Of a stretch of 64,000 bases of DNA, positions 12,101-27,100 are shown piece after piece. Below the pieces are notes generated by a model. The model did no database searches, was not told where the DNA came from, and saw nothing but the letters and a program-made list of their open reading frames with translations. The DNA is taken from positions 4,030,001-4,094,000 of the forward strand of contig NC_052103.1 in assembly GCF_012273895.1 (NCBI RefSeq). Direction: 5' to 3'. How positions within the stretch are numbered: the stretch's first letter is position 1; each line of letters begins with the position of its first letter. The position numbers and the translations under genes are program-made. The DNA is from Zerene cesonia. Its lineage: Eukaryota; Arthropoda; Insecta; Lepidoptera; Pieridae.

Positions 12101-15100
12101 NNNNNNNNNNNNNNNNNNNNNNNNNNNNNNNNNNNNNNNNNNNNNNNNNNNNNNNNNNNNNNNNNNNNNNNNNNNNNNNNNNNNNNNNNNNNNNNNNNNN
12201 NNNNNNNNNNNNNNNNNNNNNNNNNNNNNNNNNNNNNNNNNNNNNNNNNNNNNNNNNNNNNNNNNNNNNNNNNNNNNNNNNNNNNNNNNNNNNNNNNNNN
12301 NNNNNNNNNNNNNNNNNNNNNNNNNNNNNNNNNNNNNNNNNNNNNNNNNNNNNNNNNNNNNNNNNNNNNNNNNNNNNNNNNNNNNNNNNNNNNNNNNNNN
12401 NNNNNNNNNNNNNNNNNNNNNNNNNNNNNNNNNNNNNNNNNNNNNNNNNNNNNNNNNNNNNNNNNNNNNNNNNNNNNNNNNNNNNNNNNNNNNNNNNNNN
12501 NNNNNNNNNNNNNNNNNNNNNNNNNNNNNNNNNNNNNNNNNNNNNNNNNNNNNNNNNNNNNNNNNNNNNNNNNNNNNNNNNNNNNNNNNNNNNNNNNNNN
12601 NNNNNNNNNNNNNNNNNNNNNNNNNNNNNNNNNNNNNNNNNNNNNNNNNNNNNNNNNNNNNNNNNNNNNNNNNNNNNNNNNNNNNNNNNNNNNNNNNNNN
12701 AAAAGTAATAAATGTTATTTGCAGTTAACAATTTTCTTTTTTCTTTATTACAATATTTATGGCAAGACTAGGTATTGCAAAATTAAGTCGTATTCTAACT
12801 ACCAAATATTGCAGGCGTTTTATAGCATGCCACTAACCTGAAGAGCATCTCCGCTTATAAAGTCCTAGAAACCAGTTGTATCTCAATAGATCCTGATCAT
12901 TTAGAAAGATGTATTCTACGTTACGAAAAAAAAACAAAAACAAAACCAGATTACGTACAAAAACGTACACAAAATGTGTTAAACAATATCAGTAAACCGT
13001 AAAGTATTTCTTTCTCCAAAATACACCAGAGCCAAGCAACTTTAATAAATTCCATATCAATCTCTTTACAATCGGTTCCGCGACTGATCCGTGAAAATGC
13101 AAAGAATTTCCGAGGCAGTGACAAAATGTTGTTTGCATTTACTTCAAAAACAAAGTAGCGTCGCAGTTATTGGTGCTATATAAAATAGTTACAAACAAGT
13201 ATTTAGCTGCCGGTTACAATGTTATATTGACACTTATATAAGTTATACAGATACCGATAATTAATTTACTATAACGCGGGCCACTGTAATCGATGGCATA
13301 ATAAATCAATGTACTAAGATGTGGGCAGGCATGATGGATGCCAGCTCGCGTCGTGTTTGCGTACTTATATAGCTACTGTGATAATGACTTCTTGTTTTAC
13401 GTTAGCATTATGGATTTTAGAGGTGATTATAATTCTCACAGTAATCACTGATGCATCTCTGACATGTCATATTAGTAATGCGCTTCCTTGATACATAGAT
13501 CTTGAAATATGCAAATTATTATGATTAACGAATGAGCCGTGGCAGCATTTATATCTATTGACAAGGTAGGTAAATCATATAATTCTTATTCATTGCACTT
13601 TGGTTATTTAACTCGTTCGTTAATTTTGGTGCCCAGACTAGATTAGACTATTTATTAATTAAATTCAAATTTTAATTAATTAAACCTCATATAAGTCACA
13701 ATATGTTAACCAATTTATGTAAAATTATAATTATCATAACGTCAATATATAAAGGGAATAAACAATACAATACCACAAAACAACAACCATAAACAATTTT
13801 CAGTCCGCAAAATCATAAATTTCATAATTCGAACGACAGATGAAATTTACAGGGAACGACGACGCTGACGAATGGTGAGCCTAGGGCGATCGAACATTAA
13901 GGTTTACAATATTAATGTAGCACATTTTCACCCAGGGCAATAAAATAAATGATGTCATTTTTTTGTGTCCACGCGGGGAGCCTTTTGTCCCGTTCGCCGC
14001 TTCGGTTCCAGCTTTGTCCGCTCCGCTGTACCTACGGGACGCCGATAGACAAAAGCTAGGCGCCGCACTTGAATTTTTTGCAATACACGAGTTTTGTATG
14101 ACGCGGCTTTTCATCATAATTAATAATTTATTGCTTTCGTCAAGTCTTTGTGGCACCGCACCTGCGCAGACAACGCAAGGTGCTTCTGTCTTGTGCATCA
14201 TAAATCATAACAAATTTTTGCATCTTCTGCTGTGGTTGTACATTTTGCATCAAGTTTGACGCTGAATCTGATAGAAAATCTGTAATGTGTCCATTATTAC
14301 TCAACATAATATTTCAATTTAGTCTTATTACAAACATCAATAAATATTTATCAATTTATCATAATTATTTTTAAATAACGGTTGTCATAAATTACTAAGT
14401 TTACGCTTACCTATGAATTATAGAGTTAAGGTATAATTAAACATTTCCAAAGCCTTTGATTATAACTAAGTTATTACGTCATAAACGAACCGCTCTGAAA
14501 TTGTAAGCTCAATTCGTGTCAAGTGTCAAACACGGCCTGCGTACAATACTCGCATAAACGTCGCATTTTGATGCAAATCCGGTACTCACAATACGTCGGA
14601 CGATTTTACGAGAGCTGCCAATATGGCCGCTGTAAAACATCTATTTTACTGTTCATTCGCGTATCCCGTTGTTTTAATAATAACGATTAAAATTACAAAT
14701 TTATTATCATAACACGGCGCTTTTAGATAAAGTGTGGTATCGACGGGACGGTAACCGTCCGTCCGGCGGCCGATAATCGTTATCGACAACATTTCACGTA
14801 CGATGACATCGCATCGCCTCGTAACGACCATCAAAAAATAATCGCACTTAAACGGTTTTTATAAGGTGCTCCGATGTTTTCGGTTGTAAGTGTACATATC
14901 TTATGATTTTTATGTGACGTTATGTTGAAATAAATGACGCTTTTCGGGGTGAGTTGCCAGTCTAGATTGTAGTACCTACACAACATAAGTGTTATATTTT
15001 ATCTAAGTTTTATTGTCTACGTACAATACGCCATGAAGATATACAGATGAAGTTACTTTCACATTTATATTCTTAGTTGGGATTTAGATTTAGAAGTTCA

Positions 15101-18100
15101 TTAGTTAATAATGTTTTAGCATTATAAACTAACATATCACATGTATGCATATATTGGTATTATACAAGAGAAATACCTTAAAAAATTAAAATTCTCCATG
15201 ATTTATTTTCAAATCAAATTATTATCAAATCGATATAAAAGATGCCGTCATAATCTTTAAATGTAGTACACGCTCTACCGCAATGAAACCTACGAACGAC
15301 AAAATAACCCAAAAGAAAACATACAAAATAAAGCAAGAAGATGAAACAATTTGTCGTAAACGCTAAGCGATCGAACACTTTGACCAGTAAGGTATATGGT
15401 CAAAGGCTCTGCCGGTTTATCTCGTAACTTGTGAAAGTTATAGTATTCGGGCCAACTCAAAGCCGCCGACGGACATTAAAAGAAGAGATATGGTTGAGCG
15501 ACCGAGCTCAGCTCATTCAATAATATTGTTGATCTTGACGTTTCCTTACATCGAACCTTGATTGACTGACCCTCCGTGGAAAGTGAAATATAAAAGGTAT
15601 GTAAATCGGTGAAAAATCAAAATGAAAAATACATTAAAATGGTGCTCTTGTTAGAGGTGAAAACATATCTTCAATATAAATGCAATATTAGAACGACGTT
15701 AAACATCAATAGAGCAAACTTATAAAACCACACAAGGACTTTTCTAATACGAATTCAGCACTTAATAATAAGTATATTTTTCTACCTAAAAGTTTCATAT
15801 CGTTAAACATAAAAGTATCCTTATGTTGTAACGGTAAAATAAGCCCCAACCAATCCTCCATCTTGACCACAGACAACTAATAGCCATGGCCCATAAACAA
15901 GAGCACACATTAAGGTAGCCACACACGACATTAATCAGTCCGCGTCATGTCAGTGACATAATAACATGTTCGCTACTACACCGACAAACGTTTTTATCTA
16001 CTGCTATCAATCAAACGTCGACACTGGCTTCCGTGTGAGAAATAGCTTTCTCTTCATACACATATTAAAACGAAAAACGCACATTAAAATCACCAAATTA
16101 AATTAATTACCCAAAACCCGCAAATGACACATAATTACTACAACTCAAAACTACCATTAGAGTTCAAGTAATCGTGACGGAATATTGTTTAGCGACTAAT
16201 TAATAATGATTAATGATCACACTCTCAATTGTGAATGCTATTACTAGACCGACGGTGTACTGTTTGAGTAATAAGGCAATTTGTAATTTGTACTTCGATG
16301 ACAAAGTCTGGCGCCGTTATAAATATTTATGAATTAAATTTAACGTACACTATCATCTTTATACCCTTTAATTTAATCATTATTAGCAAGTCGTTTACTA
16401 TTATTCATTCACGAATGAGATATTTTGGCATAAAAAACGTTGTTAAATACTATTTGCAAAATGTTCATACAAATCGCGAAATCATATTCAAAAAGTAATA
16501 AACGTGTAATTATCATGTTAAACTGTCGTCGATTAAATATTTTGGCGCAAAACAAATGACAAATGAATCATTGTCATGACGTGTGAAATGCTAATTAAAT
16601 GGCGCTAGCATAAAAGTTTCGTACTTTTTAAACTTACTGGTTATTAAACACTTTATTTGCATAAAAAATTAAGTAAATAAATCGTCACTTTCATATTGCC
16701 AATGAAAAATAAACTGAGAACACTTATGAAGATAGCAAATTAACTTTACTTACATATCTCTCGTATTTACCAATTTATTTAAAGCAAATTAAAACGCAAA
16801 ATCAACCTTCCATACCATAATGCTAAGCGCATCATATGTCAAAATAAAATATGAGTCAATAAGAGCGCGACACACGATGACAGGCCCGTCACGCTGAAGA
16901 AATTACGATGTATGAACTTATTAAAATATCCTACGTCTATTTTTCTCGTTTTGCGGTCGAGTGACATCATGTTGAAGAGGAATGACGATGGGTAACACGC
17001 TTGTTTGTTTATTTTTAGTCTCCCAAATTATAGTTTTTCATTAGGTTGCCGTCACTTTTTCTGATGCATGTCTTGTACCGAACATATTATTAAGAGATAT
17101 TCGAAGATTCTTCAGGGTGTGTTCTACAAATAAAACGATTTATCTATATTAGATATGTATCTGCTAAATTTAGATTCATTAATGCATAAGTTCTCGAAAA
17201 TTTAACTATTTTTCCAATATCGTAAAAGTGCAGTCATTATTACTTAGAATTGGTTTTATTTCAAAAAGTAACAGCTTAATAAACGGCGCAATCAAGTGAA
17301 CACCGAACGAAAGGTCTCCCAATTAGTATTAGCATATAAATTAACAGTCGTATAGCTTACAAAGTGATCATCGGCGTCTTCAAAGGTTTATCGGTTCACA
17401 CGGACCGGTGTTAACTAGTTAAATCCGGAATATTTGAACAAAAACTCCCAATCCCGTTATGTCTACGCCACATGTGGTACAAACATTTGACACGCGCGAT
17501 CTGCCTCTTGACGGATGGCGACAAAAAATTTTTGTTTATGAACCCACTTAACATACTTGACATTGTTGTTAAACGAATATTGTTACATCACAGTTGCTTG
17601 TACAAATATTTGCACTCGGTCCGCCTACAATACATAATTATCAATATTTTTGCTCTTGGTCTATACCTATTGACTATAATATAATTTAGTTATAGTACAT
17701 ACATCGCTTTTATGTATTAACCGTTTATACGAAATTTAGATTTTTTGAGGAAAATACAAAATAATTATTGTAGATTATTTAAATGTATAATTAAATATAG
17801 CATGGTGTATGGAGTGAAATTCTTGGAAAATATCCGAATTATTTTGTATATTTACATGTTTTTCTTCATTTTATAAAAGTCAGTAGCTAAAGAAGTTTTT
17901 CACCCAACAAAAAGCCACAGAGAGGAAACAGTGCAAAAAGCGTGACGGACAGACGAACGACTCCAGCCGACATCTGTCGTTGAGGCGGTGTGGAGAATTG
18001 CGCAGATCCATGTGTTAGATTGGATTAGAATTTTTCAGAAACTGATCAGTCACCGTGTTACAATTTAACGGTCCATATTACTAAAACGATGCCGATTTTC

Positions 18101-21100
18101 TGTTATAATCGCTGAAGCAGCCGTGGAATACGTACATAAATCCAAAAATTGCTGATGGCAACATTTTTTATAGTCTGTGCTTTGTTAATAAGGATATTTG
18201 TCACGTCAGAGCTGTGTCTGAACGGATGTGCGCGAAATTCAATTTACGAACATTGGAACGTTGCTGTCATGATTGAGTATCGGCCATTTGTGATGGGATA
18301 CCGAACGTAGGATTTCAAATTAATGAGTTATGTTATGTCTATAGGTACTGGTGTGCAATACAAGCTGAATATATTCTTGTGCTATATTTGAATGTTCGAA
18401 CGTGGCTTAAGTTATAGAAGTATGCAGTGAAATATAAATTGATGAATAATGACGAAACTGATGTTTCAAGCCACGCTATATGATAATATTAAATAACTTC
18501 CAATATTTTCTCAACACTACTCCAACGTTGCTAACAAAAAACTTTCAGTCACTTGTCATTGTCAAATTACACGGTAACGATTCTGAGTAAAAGTGAAATT
18601 CGTTAAATGTTGGCCAACGGCGTTATTGTCGTTGTCGTTATACGCCGTTATTGTGACGTGGAAATACAATTATAACGAATAATAGATCACGACGAGCGAA
18701 GGTTTTTTTTCGACGTAACGAAAAATTTCGAAATTGTGTAACAGCGTGTACGAAACGTTATTAAGGCGATCTTTGTAATAATGGAAGGTGTATTAAATCA
18801 TAAAAAGGTTAAGCATTGAGTTTAGAAAACAAGGATTCTAGGTCAATATTATCATGAATAAACAAATCTTACAATCCGTAACGAGTTTTTACAAAGTGAT
18901 TTAAAATGTCCGTTTTATATTCACAATTTCATAAATGTACTGATAATGAGAAAATAATATGTGGATCTTATTTATGTGAACAATGTTGAAAATTTATTGT
19001 ATACTCAATTGATCTTAGAATACAAGAAACTAAAAAAGCATGTTTGGTGGGTTATTTATTTGAAATCAAAATTTACTTTCAAATCATTAGTTCATTGGAA
19101 GTGATAACATATACGACTCAAAAGTGAACTAATTACTGAAATCAAATCTTGTGAGTACGTGATGATGCAATTTATGTCAAATATTACTTTACTTTGCAAT
19201 TCAAACACCATTCATCTTATGTAATTCTTAAAATATAATCTATTTTAAATATATTTTAAATCTGTTACACTCATGGAAGAAATTTATTTATCGAATGTGT
19301 AAAGCGAGAGCTATGTTTGCAAAATTAGGTAGGTAGGTACATATTATATTTCTCTTAAATTTCATCCTTACAAATATAATGACTCTAAGATGGTACTTTG
19401 TAAATTATATAGCAAAGTCATCATTATTACATATTTATATGTATAAATGTTATTCTAAACATGTAATGCATCTTAGCGCCATCGCTTGCCATCGCTTACC
19501 TGTATAACCCTCATGGGCAATCCGGTCTCCTTCGCCAGCTGCTCTCGTATATGCCTCGTGGGTTTGGGTGTTTGTGAGAAAGCTGATTTCAATATTTCCA
19601 ACTGTTTCGCCTTTATCGTGGTGCGGGGTCCCCGTCTTTTGGAGCCGCCGTTTCCGTCGTCTGGTGATTTGTTCTCAGCTTGCGAGTCCCGCGTCTCTGG
19701 GTCGCCGTCGAGGGAACCCTGGGAAGGGAAGAGGAACAACTGAATGCGACTATGTGGTCAGCTCCCATGCATGTGATATGGGATTGTCATTATATTGGGT
19801 AACGTTTTGGCGCGATGTAAGTTTGGACTTTTATTGGTTTGCATTGTTGGGAGTATGTTTTGGTTAGTTTTATTTTAACAGATATTAGATATAATTGACT
19901 TTTGAGAATGAAATAATGTTTCAATTTATACTTTTTTATATATTTTATTATATCCAAAGGATAACAAAATAATACATCACGCTAAATTAGAACAAACATT
20001 TTTTTAAGCAAAAACAGATATAAATATTTTGAGTAAGCTCTACAATATGCAATAAAAAATTATGCATACGTTTCTATTTCATATATATACTTAATTAATT
20101 ACCTATAATTTAATAGTGAATAAAGAAAAAAAAATTATTATTAAATTACTGTCACCCAAACATTGTCTACGATATGCACTTATTTGTTTAAAAGGGTTAA
20201 TTAATAAACCTTTCAAGAAAATCATTTCCTCTCATAATACTGCACCTAACTTCAAACTCATTCCAACTATAACAACAACTCTAACTCTTACTTTATCATG
20301 CAACCGATGGATACCAACCTGGTCTTCCGAATCTTCATGAGGTTTGGTATCCCCATTGTGCGAAAGGTCAGAATGTAACGCTGGATGCGTCGCATGCGCT
20401 GGACTACTTGAGTTATTGGCTGTTCTTGACTCTTCCTCTTCTTCTTCATCAGACCCCGAGCCAAGGAGCGAGTCCGCTGGTAACGAGCGCAATGGTTAAT
20501 ATTGGAAAGAATAAAAAACTTATATAAAATATCATTTCTCATAGAAAGCTTAATAAAAAAAAATCACTTGGTATAAAATTATCATATAAAATATCAGATA
20601 GTTTCTGAACGAAAGCGAAACTCACTCTCACATAAAAGAAAAAAAAATGGAAAATACTATTACTATTCCTTAGTAGAGTTTACATATTACACATAATCAA
20701 ATGCGTGTTTCTATAATTAACAATAAACATAAACACCGTATAATGATACAATAATTAAAGCTCTTTACTTAAGATTAGACAATTTTATTTCACTCCTACG
20801 ATCAGACATTTTCATATTCGATAATTTAACAATTTATGAGCATTAACATATAAATGCACCTATAGCGATGATGGTTAAAATTGACTTATGAAAAAGCAAT
20901 CGTGCGACCCTCTAACTCTATAAAAATGTAATTTGAAGAGCGACTCCCCTAGAGAAGCGGTAAGAGAATTAGCCACAAAAACAATTACTGAGACCCTTCT
21001 ATGAAATATTTTGAAATGTCTCGCCATCTCAAAAACAGAGCACTATATTGAGATATTTGTTTTGTATTCAAGTTCATTATTCAGACGATTTTGATTTATA

Positions 21101-24100
21101 TATCGATATTATATATTTTTGAAAGTATAAGTGAGACAATAGAAGTCCTTTTATATAGATAAGTGTTTTCCTTTAATAAAATCGTTTTTAATATTCATCC
21201 CTTAAGGATAAAATGACCTTTTTGTTGATTACCTGGCAGATATTGCTGTTCAGCAATAAGGCCGCCTTTTGTACGAAATATTAGTGAGTAATTATTTTGT
21301 AAAAGGTTTAGTTTTTGTTTTTGTACAATAAAACATTATAAATAAATAACATATAAATAATGAAAGCTAACCGAAGTTCTATGTTTAATCCCCGATGGTA
21401 ATAAAAAAATCTATTATAGACATAAACTATATGCCTGCAGCTAAAACATAGCCACAGAACAGATCCGAAATGAGACCTCACCGTAATTAAACAATAATTA
21501 TTGTGTTAACTGAAACACAAACAGGTTCCTTGGTGTAGGTGTGTTTATCTCAATCTCATTATACTTATAATTGCAAAATATTCACTAGCTTAATAACAAA
21601 TATCATAAGTGATCGCTCGAGGCAAGAATGTGTCTTGCCCGCAAATATTTGAACATCTGGCGAACCTACACAATATCGCTAACTATAAAACTATAAATAT
21701 AAACCATATAAATACGCATTTTTACAGCTCCTCTATAAATATTATTATAGCTAGCTAATTGTAGATGACCCCTTTGGAATAGACCATAAAGTGGTTAATT
21801 TTCCAACGACCTGAAGTACAGTTATAATATTTTTCTCTGATACCAAAATGTACGTATCAGTCGTATTTTATAAAATAGAAAATTCTCTCATTTTTCTAAG
21901 TTTAAACATTTCTAATTTAATACAATCTAAATCCTCGCGTCAAACATAGACACATAAACAGCTAGTAATATTTTATGACCAAATTTAATAAAAAAGTACT
22001 TGGTAATTTTTTCCATACAACATAGACAACTCTATGAAAAATTTCAAACTTACGTAAAACACACGGTTCGCAAATAGGAAAACGCGTAGTATCTAGTAAA
22101 ACGTAATCTAGTATTCCCACATAAAACTAAATCCAGAGTGCACTTAAGCGTCTACATAAAACTTCAAATGAAACTTGGTAAATATTTGCACGCGTTTACC
22201 AACATTATCTCTTCAAAGCGCTTCTACGCCTGTACCAGCTGAGTGTTTACCGAACGTATAAAACAAGGGAGCGAAGGACTCTTAGTGCCCGGACGTTTTG
22301 CGCTCAAGTATTTGCAATTGAGCCGGGAACAATTGGAAAATAATCTACTCTGGTCTTCACACGATTGTTTGTTTGAAATTTAGATTGATGCTTTTCGTAT
22401 TAAAAATAGCGTTCAGTTTTTATTGGAGAACTATTCTTATCAACAGGTAGTCTATTATAATAACAAAAAGCTTTTCATAGAGCTTTTATAAAGTGGATAA
22501 TGTTTTGAAATTATGGCTATGTAATGGCGCCTTCTGTTTACAGATAATAAATACATAATAATCAAGTTCAATATTTCTATATATTTTGGTACTCGTTTAT
22601 AGTATACATAGATTTTTTATTGGACATCTCTTCAGAAAATTTGTTTCATAATTTAATTGGGTTATTGTATGTAATTTCCGGAAAGTTATCGCCTTTGCAA
22701 TTAGGTACATGAGTTCCGCTGCCACATGCTATCTATGTGTAAGTTGTAGATGAAGATTGACATAATAATGATTGTCTGGTATATGTGATATATATGTATC
22801 CTGTGTCCCAGCAGTGGGAACATATATGGGGTGATGATGATGATAATGATGATGATATGTGATAATTTACTATTTCGGCTGTAAGAAAGAACGACTCCAC
22901 ATATCATAAGAAAGTTCCGTTAATTCGTTTCCCTAACAATGACTTGCCTTTTTCTGAGGAAACGCAAGTCAGGCAAGGAAAAAAGTTACAAGATTAATAG
23001 AAGTCAAGTCCCTTAGCCAACTCATTGCCTCTATTATAAGTTTTTGGTGGTAAATTAGTTTGTGAGTGTGTTATACTTACACCTACTATCATAGTAGGCC
23101 TATATATATCGTAGTGCCAGCTTTGTTTTTGTTTTTAGATTTCTCTAGTCAAAGGCTTATTAAAACTTGTCCGCCTTTCTGTCTGTCCGTGTGTCACCGG
23201 ACATGTATCTCGTGAACCGTCATAGCAATACAGTTGAAATTTTGCGAGGCATATATCTTTTTATTATATATATCTTTTTACATATTGCTGTGGCAGCTTA
23301 TTGGTACGGAACTCATAGTGATGCGAGCTAAGATCGCATTTTAGGTAAATGAAAGAATTTCAGAAGCTGAAAAACAATTAGAAAAACATAATATTTGCTT
23401 TGCTTTCCGTCATTCTAACCACTTAAGATAACTCAAAAGTATAGCTGTTTAAAATATGTTTTTTGTAAAATAACCAATACTTCAAAATTCTGTTAATAAC
23501 ACAAATTATATTTGTTCAGTGTGTGCATCATCTACATTGAACAGAGAAGGGCGGTAAGGCAATCCTGAAAACAATTTATTTCTCCCCAAATAAATGGTGC
23601 TACGACCCTCTTCATTTCCAAATCGAATTTTGGCGGGAATACAGCTGGCTATTGTCAATAATTTTGTAAGATTTCCTCGTATTTTGAATAAATTGTGAGC
23701 TGGGAAGTTAAATATTCACAGAACTGAAAACTTTGCTTAAGTGACGCATGTGCGTGAATGCAAACTGTATATATACTGCTATAAGTATGTTATTTAGAGA
23801 AATATTAAAAAATAATTAGTAAATAGGCGAAAAGCAATCAGAGATAACTTTAACGTAATTTTTTAATTTATGGGATATTGCATACAAAGTCACACAACAT
23901 AATGCATTATATGCCAACAATGGTACAATTCTATCGCCTTCATATCTAAGTCGTTCAACAATTAGTAGCTATTAAAAATTCAATCAACATCATTCATGAA
24001 TAATTTCCCCAAAAATTATAATCACCACTATCTTGAAATCTATAACAACCTATTAGCGGAGCGAAAGCTATAAAAATCACAGATTATTTCGTATTACAGG

Positions 24101-27100
24101 CATATTAAAGTTTGTTATAGCGTGTTTATGGGACCGACCGTTAATTCGAGACCACCATCTTAAATGTAAAATAAGAAACCGCGATAAGAATCTAAGAATA
24201 TAAAAGATATGGGAATTCTTTGTGGTGCCGGTAGCCGGCATGTACTTATGTACGACGCCCATATACGGGACGCGGTTCACGCACACTCGTTCACTGATCC
24301 GGCACACATACGCGAGCCCTATACACACACTTGGAGCTGTGAAGTGTGATTGGTGAATGGTGGAGCGACGCCACGCCCACTTTTATCGACGTTGCGCCGT
24401 AAGCGTGCGTGCGAAACACCGCTATATGTACGTAAGATCGTCTATAGTCAGCTTTGAGGCCGAGGGCCGTTTTTAAAATGTCATTTCCATCCGACGTCTG
24501 TGGGAAAGCTCTTTGTTGTTTTTCAATGGTACTTTTTATTGTCGAAATCAAATTTCGCCGCTTCGAATTTTTCAATTTGTGCTCGGTTCACGTATATCAA
24601 AATTGTGGAGTATTTTTCTTGAATAACAAGGTGAACCAACCAAAGGTTTTGTTAGTGATGCCTCTTAGTAACAATGATTATCTGATTCAACAAGACTGTT
24701 ATCAATAAGTATGTGATTTTTTTCCGAAAGCGTATATTGCCTACATACATGTAATTTACAGTAAATCATAATGATGAAAATTTTAGTGCTTCTTTCTCTA
24801 ACTCTGACTTAATATAACTTAGTTAGCATTTAACATGATCCTGTCTCTCTACATGCCTCTACTCCACATTAATTATAGAGATGCCAAACTCCTAACGTTA
24901 ATAATAGTCAAATCTAGTCGTGACCCTGACTTTCCCAGGTAGCAGGAGGGAGTACAATTGTGTTGAAGAATGACTAAACTCTTTCCACTCGTTTGATTCG
25001 CGGCGCCTACACCGCTGTGATGAGTTGCATTTTTTTCTGTTATACAACTTTGAGTTGTTATAAACAGTCATTATTGTGTACCAGTTAAGCCATAAATACC
25101 CCTTGAGATTTACTTTTTTTGTAGATTTCAAGTAGGTGTTGAAAGATAAATGTTGTAAAACTCAGTAAAAACAAACCCATCCTATCGACATTTGACTACA
25201 TGAAAATATACATTGATACATAATTCCAAACAATACCAAATGTAGTGTAATAATAAGCCACTTTTATAAAGATAGGACTTTTTTATAACGATAAACTTGA
25301 ATGAAATCAAAATGTATGATGCCAACATTATTATCCATTTACGAGCACAGAGCAAAGAACATATAGCTCTTGATTATTATCAATACATAAATCAACAATC
25401 ACGTCGAACATAAAACAACAATACGCTTAATTCAGCTATCCTCGATGTTCATTAAAAGTCCAACGAACGAAAAAAAAAAGAATTCAATAATTTAAAAAAT
25501 GATATACGACCTAAGGTCACATCACACGACCTGGGTGTCGTAAAACTTCGTCGGTTTAATAAAGAAAAAAAGTCTAACGGTAGAGCAGCCAGAGCAATAT
25601 GTCAGCGTCCACAGACTATACAATACGCTGCGTACGCGTTAGAAAAATTGGTAGCTAATTCATCAAATGGCTGTGAAAAATTGGTGTTAAATTATTTTTT
25701 TATGCGCCGCAGCGAATTCTATGACCTCGTAACGAGCTTGAACCTATCTGTTTGGTTAACGTTTTAAATTGCTACAAAAAGTTTCTATTATTGCAAGGGG
25801 CTGAGATTAATGTTAGTGGTTTACTGAAGTGGAAGATTTGGTTAAAATTGATAAGCATTAGATGCAATTATGAAATATCATTTATAGACAAAGTTAAAAT
25901 GAATTTCAACCTTAAGATAAATATTTCTCTAGTTCATTATTCGATGGAGCTAAACATAATGATAATAAACCAAGATATTTTTAATTTTCTTCATATAAAA
26001 TATGACTGTGTATACGACGTTTTATGTACCTATTGACAAGCATTTTATTCTCCGTTTCGTTGCATAATATTGTTTATGGATAGCCTTTACCTATCAGCAA
26101 AGACCACAATGATAAATCAGAAAGAATATACACAAACTTCAGCCCTAACGGTTTCCTATCTATGGCTCGCATATTGAAACTGCATGTTGTACACACTAAG
26201 TTATTATTTAGTGATGAAAACTAGAATTTATGTCACTTCATCTATCAATCACTGAGACTGTACGAACACTTCACAACTCATTACCTATCATAAACCAAAG
26301 GTTTTTACATCTGCACAATAAATTACAGTATTGCATAACGGAGTCACGAATAAATATAGATTGCAGCTGGTCCAGACATTGTGATTCATATTTTTAAACA
26401 AGTCTAATTACCTACTTGATATTTTATTATACCAAGTGAGACCTAAGATGACTAGATACATTTACAACTATTTTATCTAAAGAGGCATATCTTAAAATAT
26501 ATTCATGTTTGCAAAAAATCGCTTCGGTAACGCTAGGTGAAATAACCAGCGTTTATCTCTCGATCATTTTCCTTCACCACTTGGAAATCCTAACCGAGTA
26601 ATCAAGCAACTGGTCATTTTTAAAAATTACAACTTCAATTGTAACCTAAAATTACACTACGATATTATCCCCGACTGTATTACTATAATGCTTATAGCGA
26701 GATATGAGAGTGGGCGAGCCGTGACCACAAATCGTGATCTCCTGAGATTGCGACGTGCGTGTGCAGTGGCTTTATTTTATTTGATTTACTCGTACAACAG
26801 TTTCGTGATATATATTGTCGACTGAAATGAGTATACAATAATTATAAACGTTAATAAGGAACACTAAGCTTAACATACAACTACAGGAAATTGAATCGCT
26901 TCAGAGTTCGCTTGTCTATAATATTCGCATTAAACTGAAAATATCGTTACTTTTATAACACCTTGACCACCGATCTTATCATTCAGGTACATTTAATCTA
27001 TATTATGTGTACCACAAAATCTGCAAATATCAAAATGCTCGAATATTCGCATAATACATTTCCGAAGTATGCGCGCAAAAACTGATCCATCAAACCTAGT

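Larger units (their letters stand above)
3656..19499 (-). other. Lim1 fourth intron (about 15.8 kb including a gap)
   Basis: Splits the homeodomain codon series between Gln251 and Val252. I find no nested gene; open frames are short and unrecognised. It holds GC-rich patches that stand out from the AT-rich background (4550-4587, 6857-6893, 8381-8423, 13963-14060), a repeat tail at 5930-5985, a foldback at 8804-8911 and a mariner-like end next to the assembly gap at 11701-12700. True length is uncertain because of the gap. Such introns in developmental regulators often carry enhancers (inference). Confidence 0.7.

Noticed and set aside
11640..12731. Long open frame across the first gap
   Set aside because: It consists almost entirely of unknown bases; the real ends are 10-20 residues of non-coding DNA and transposon end.
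24291..24575. 94-residue minus-strand open frame
   Set aside because: Not recognised; lies inside a large intron with no supporting signals.
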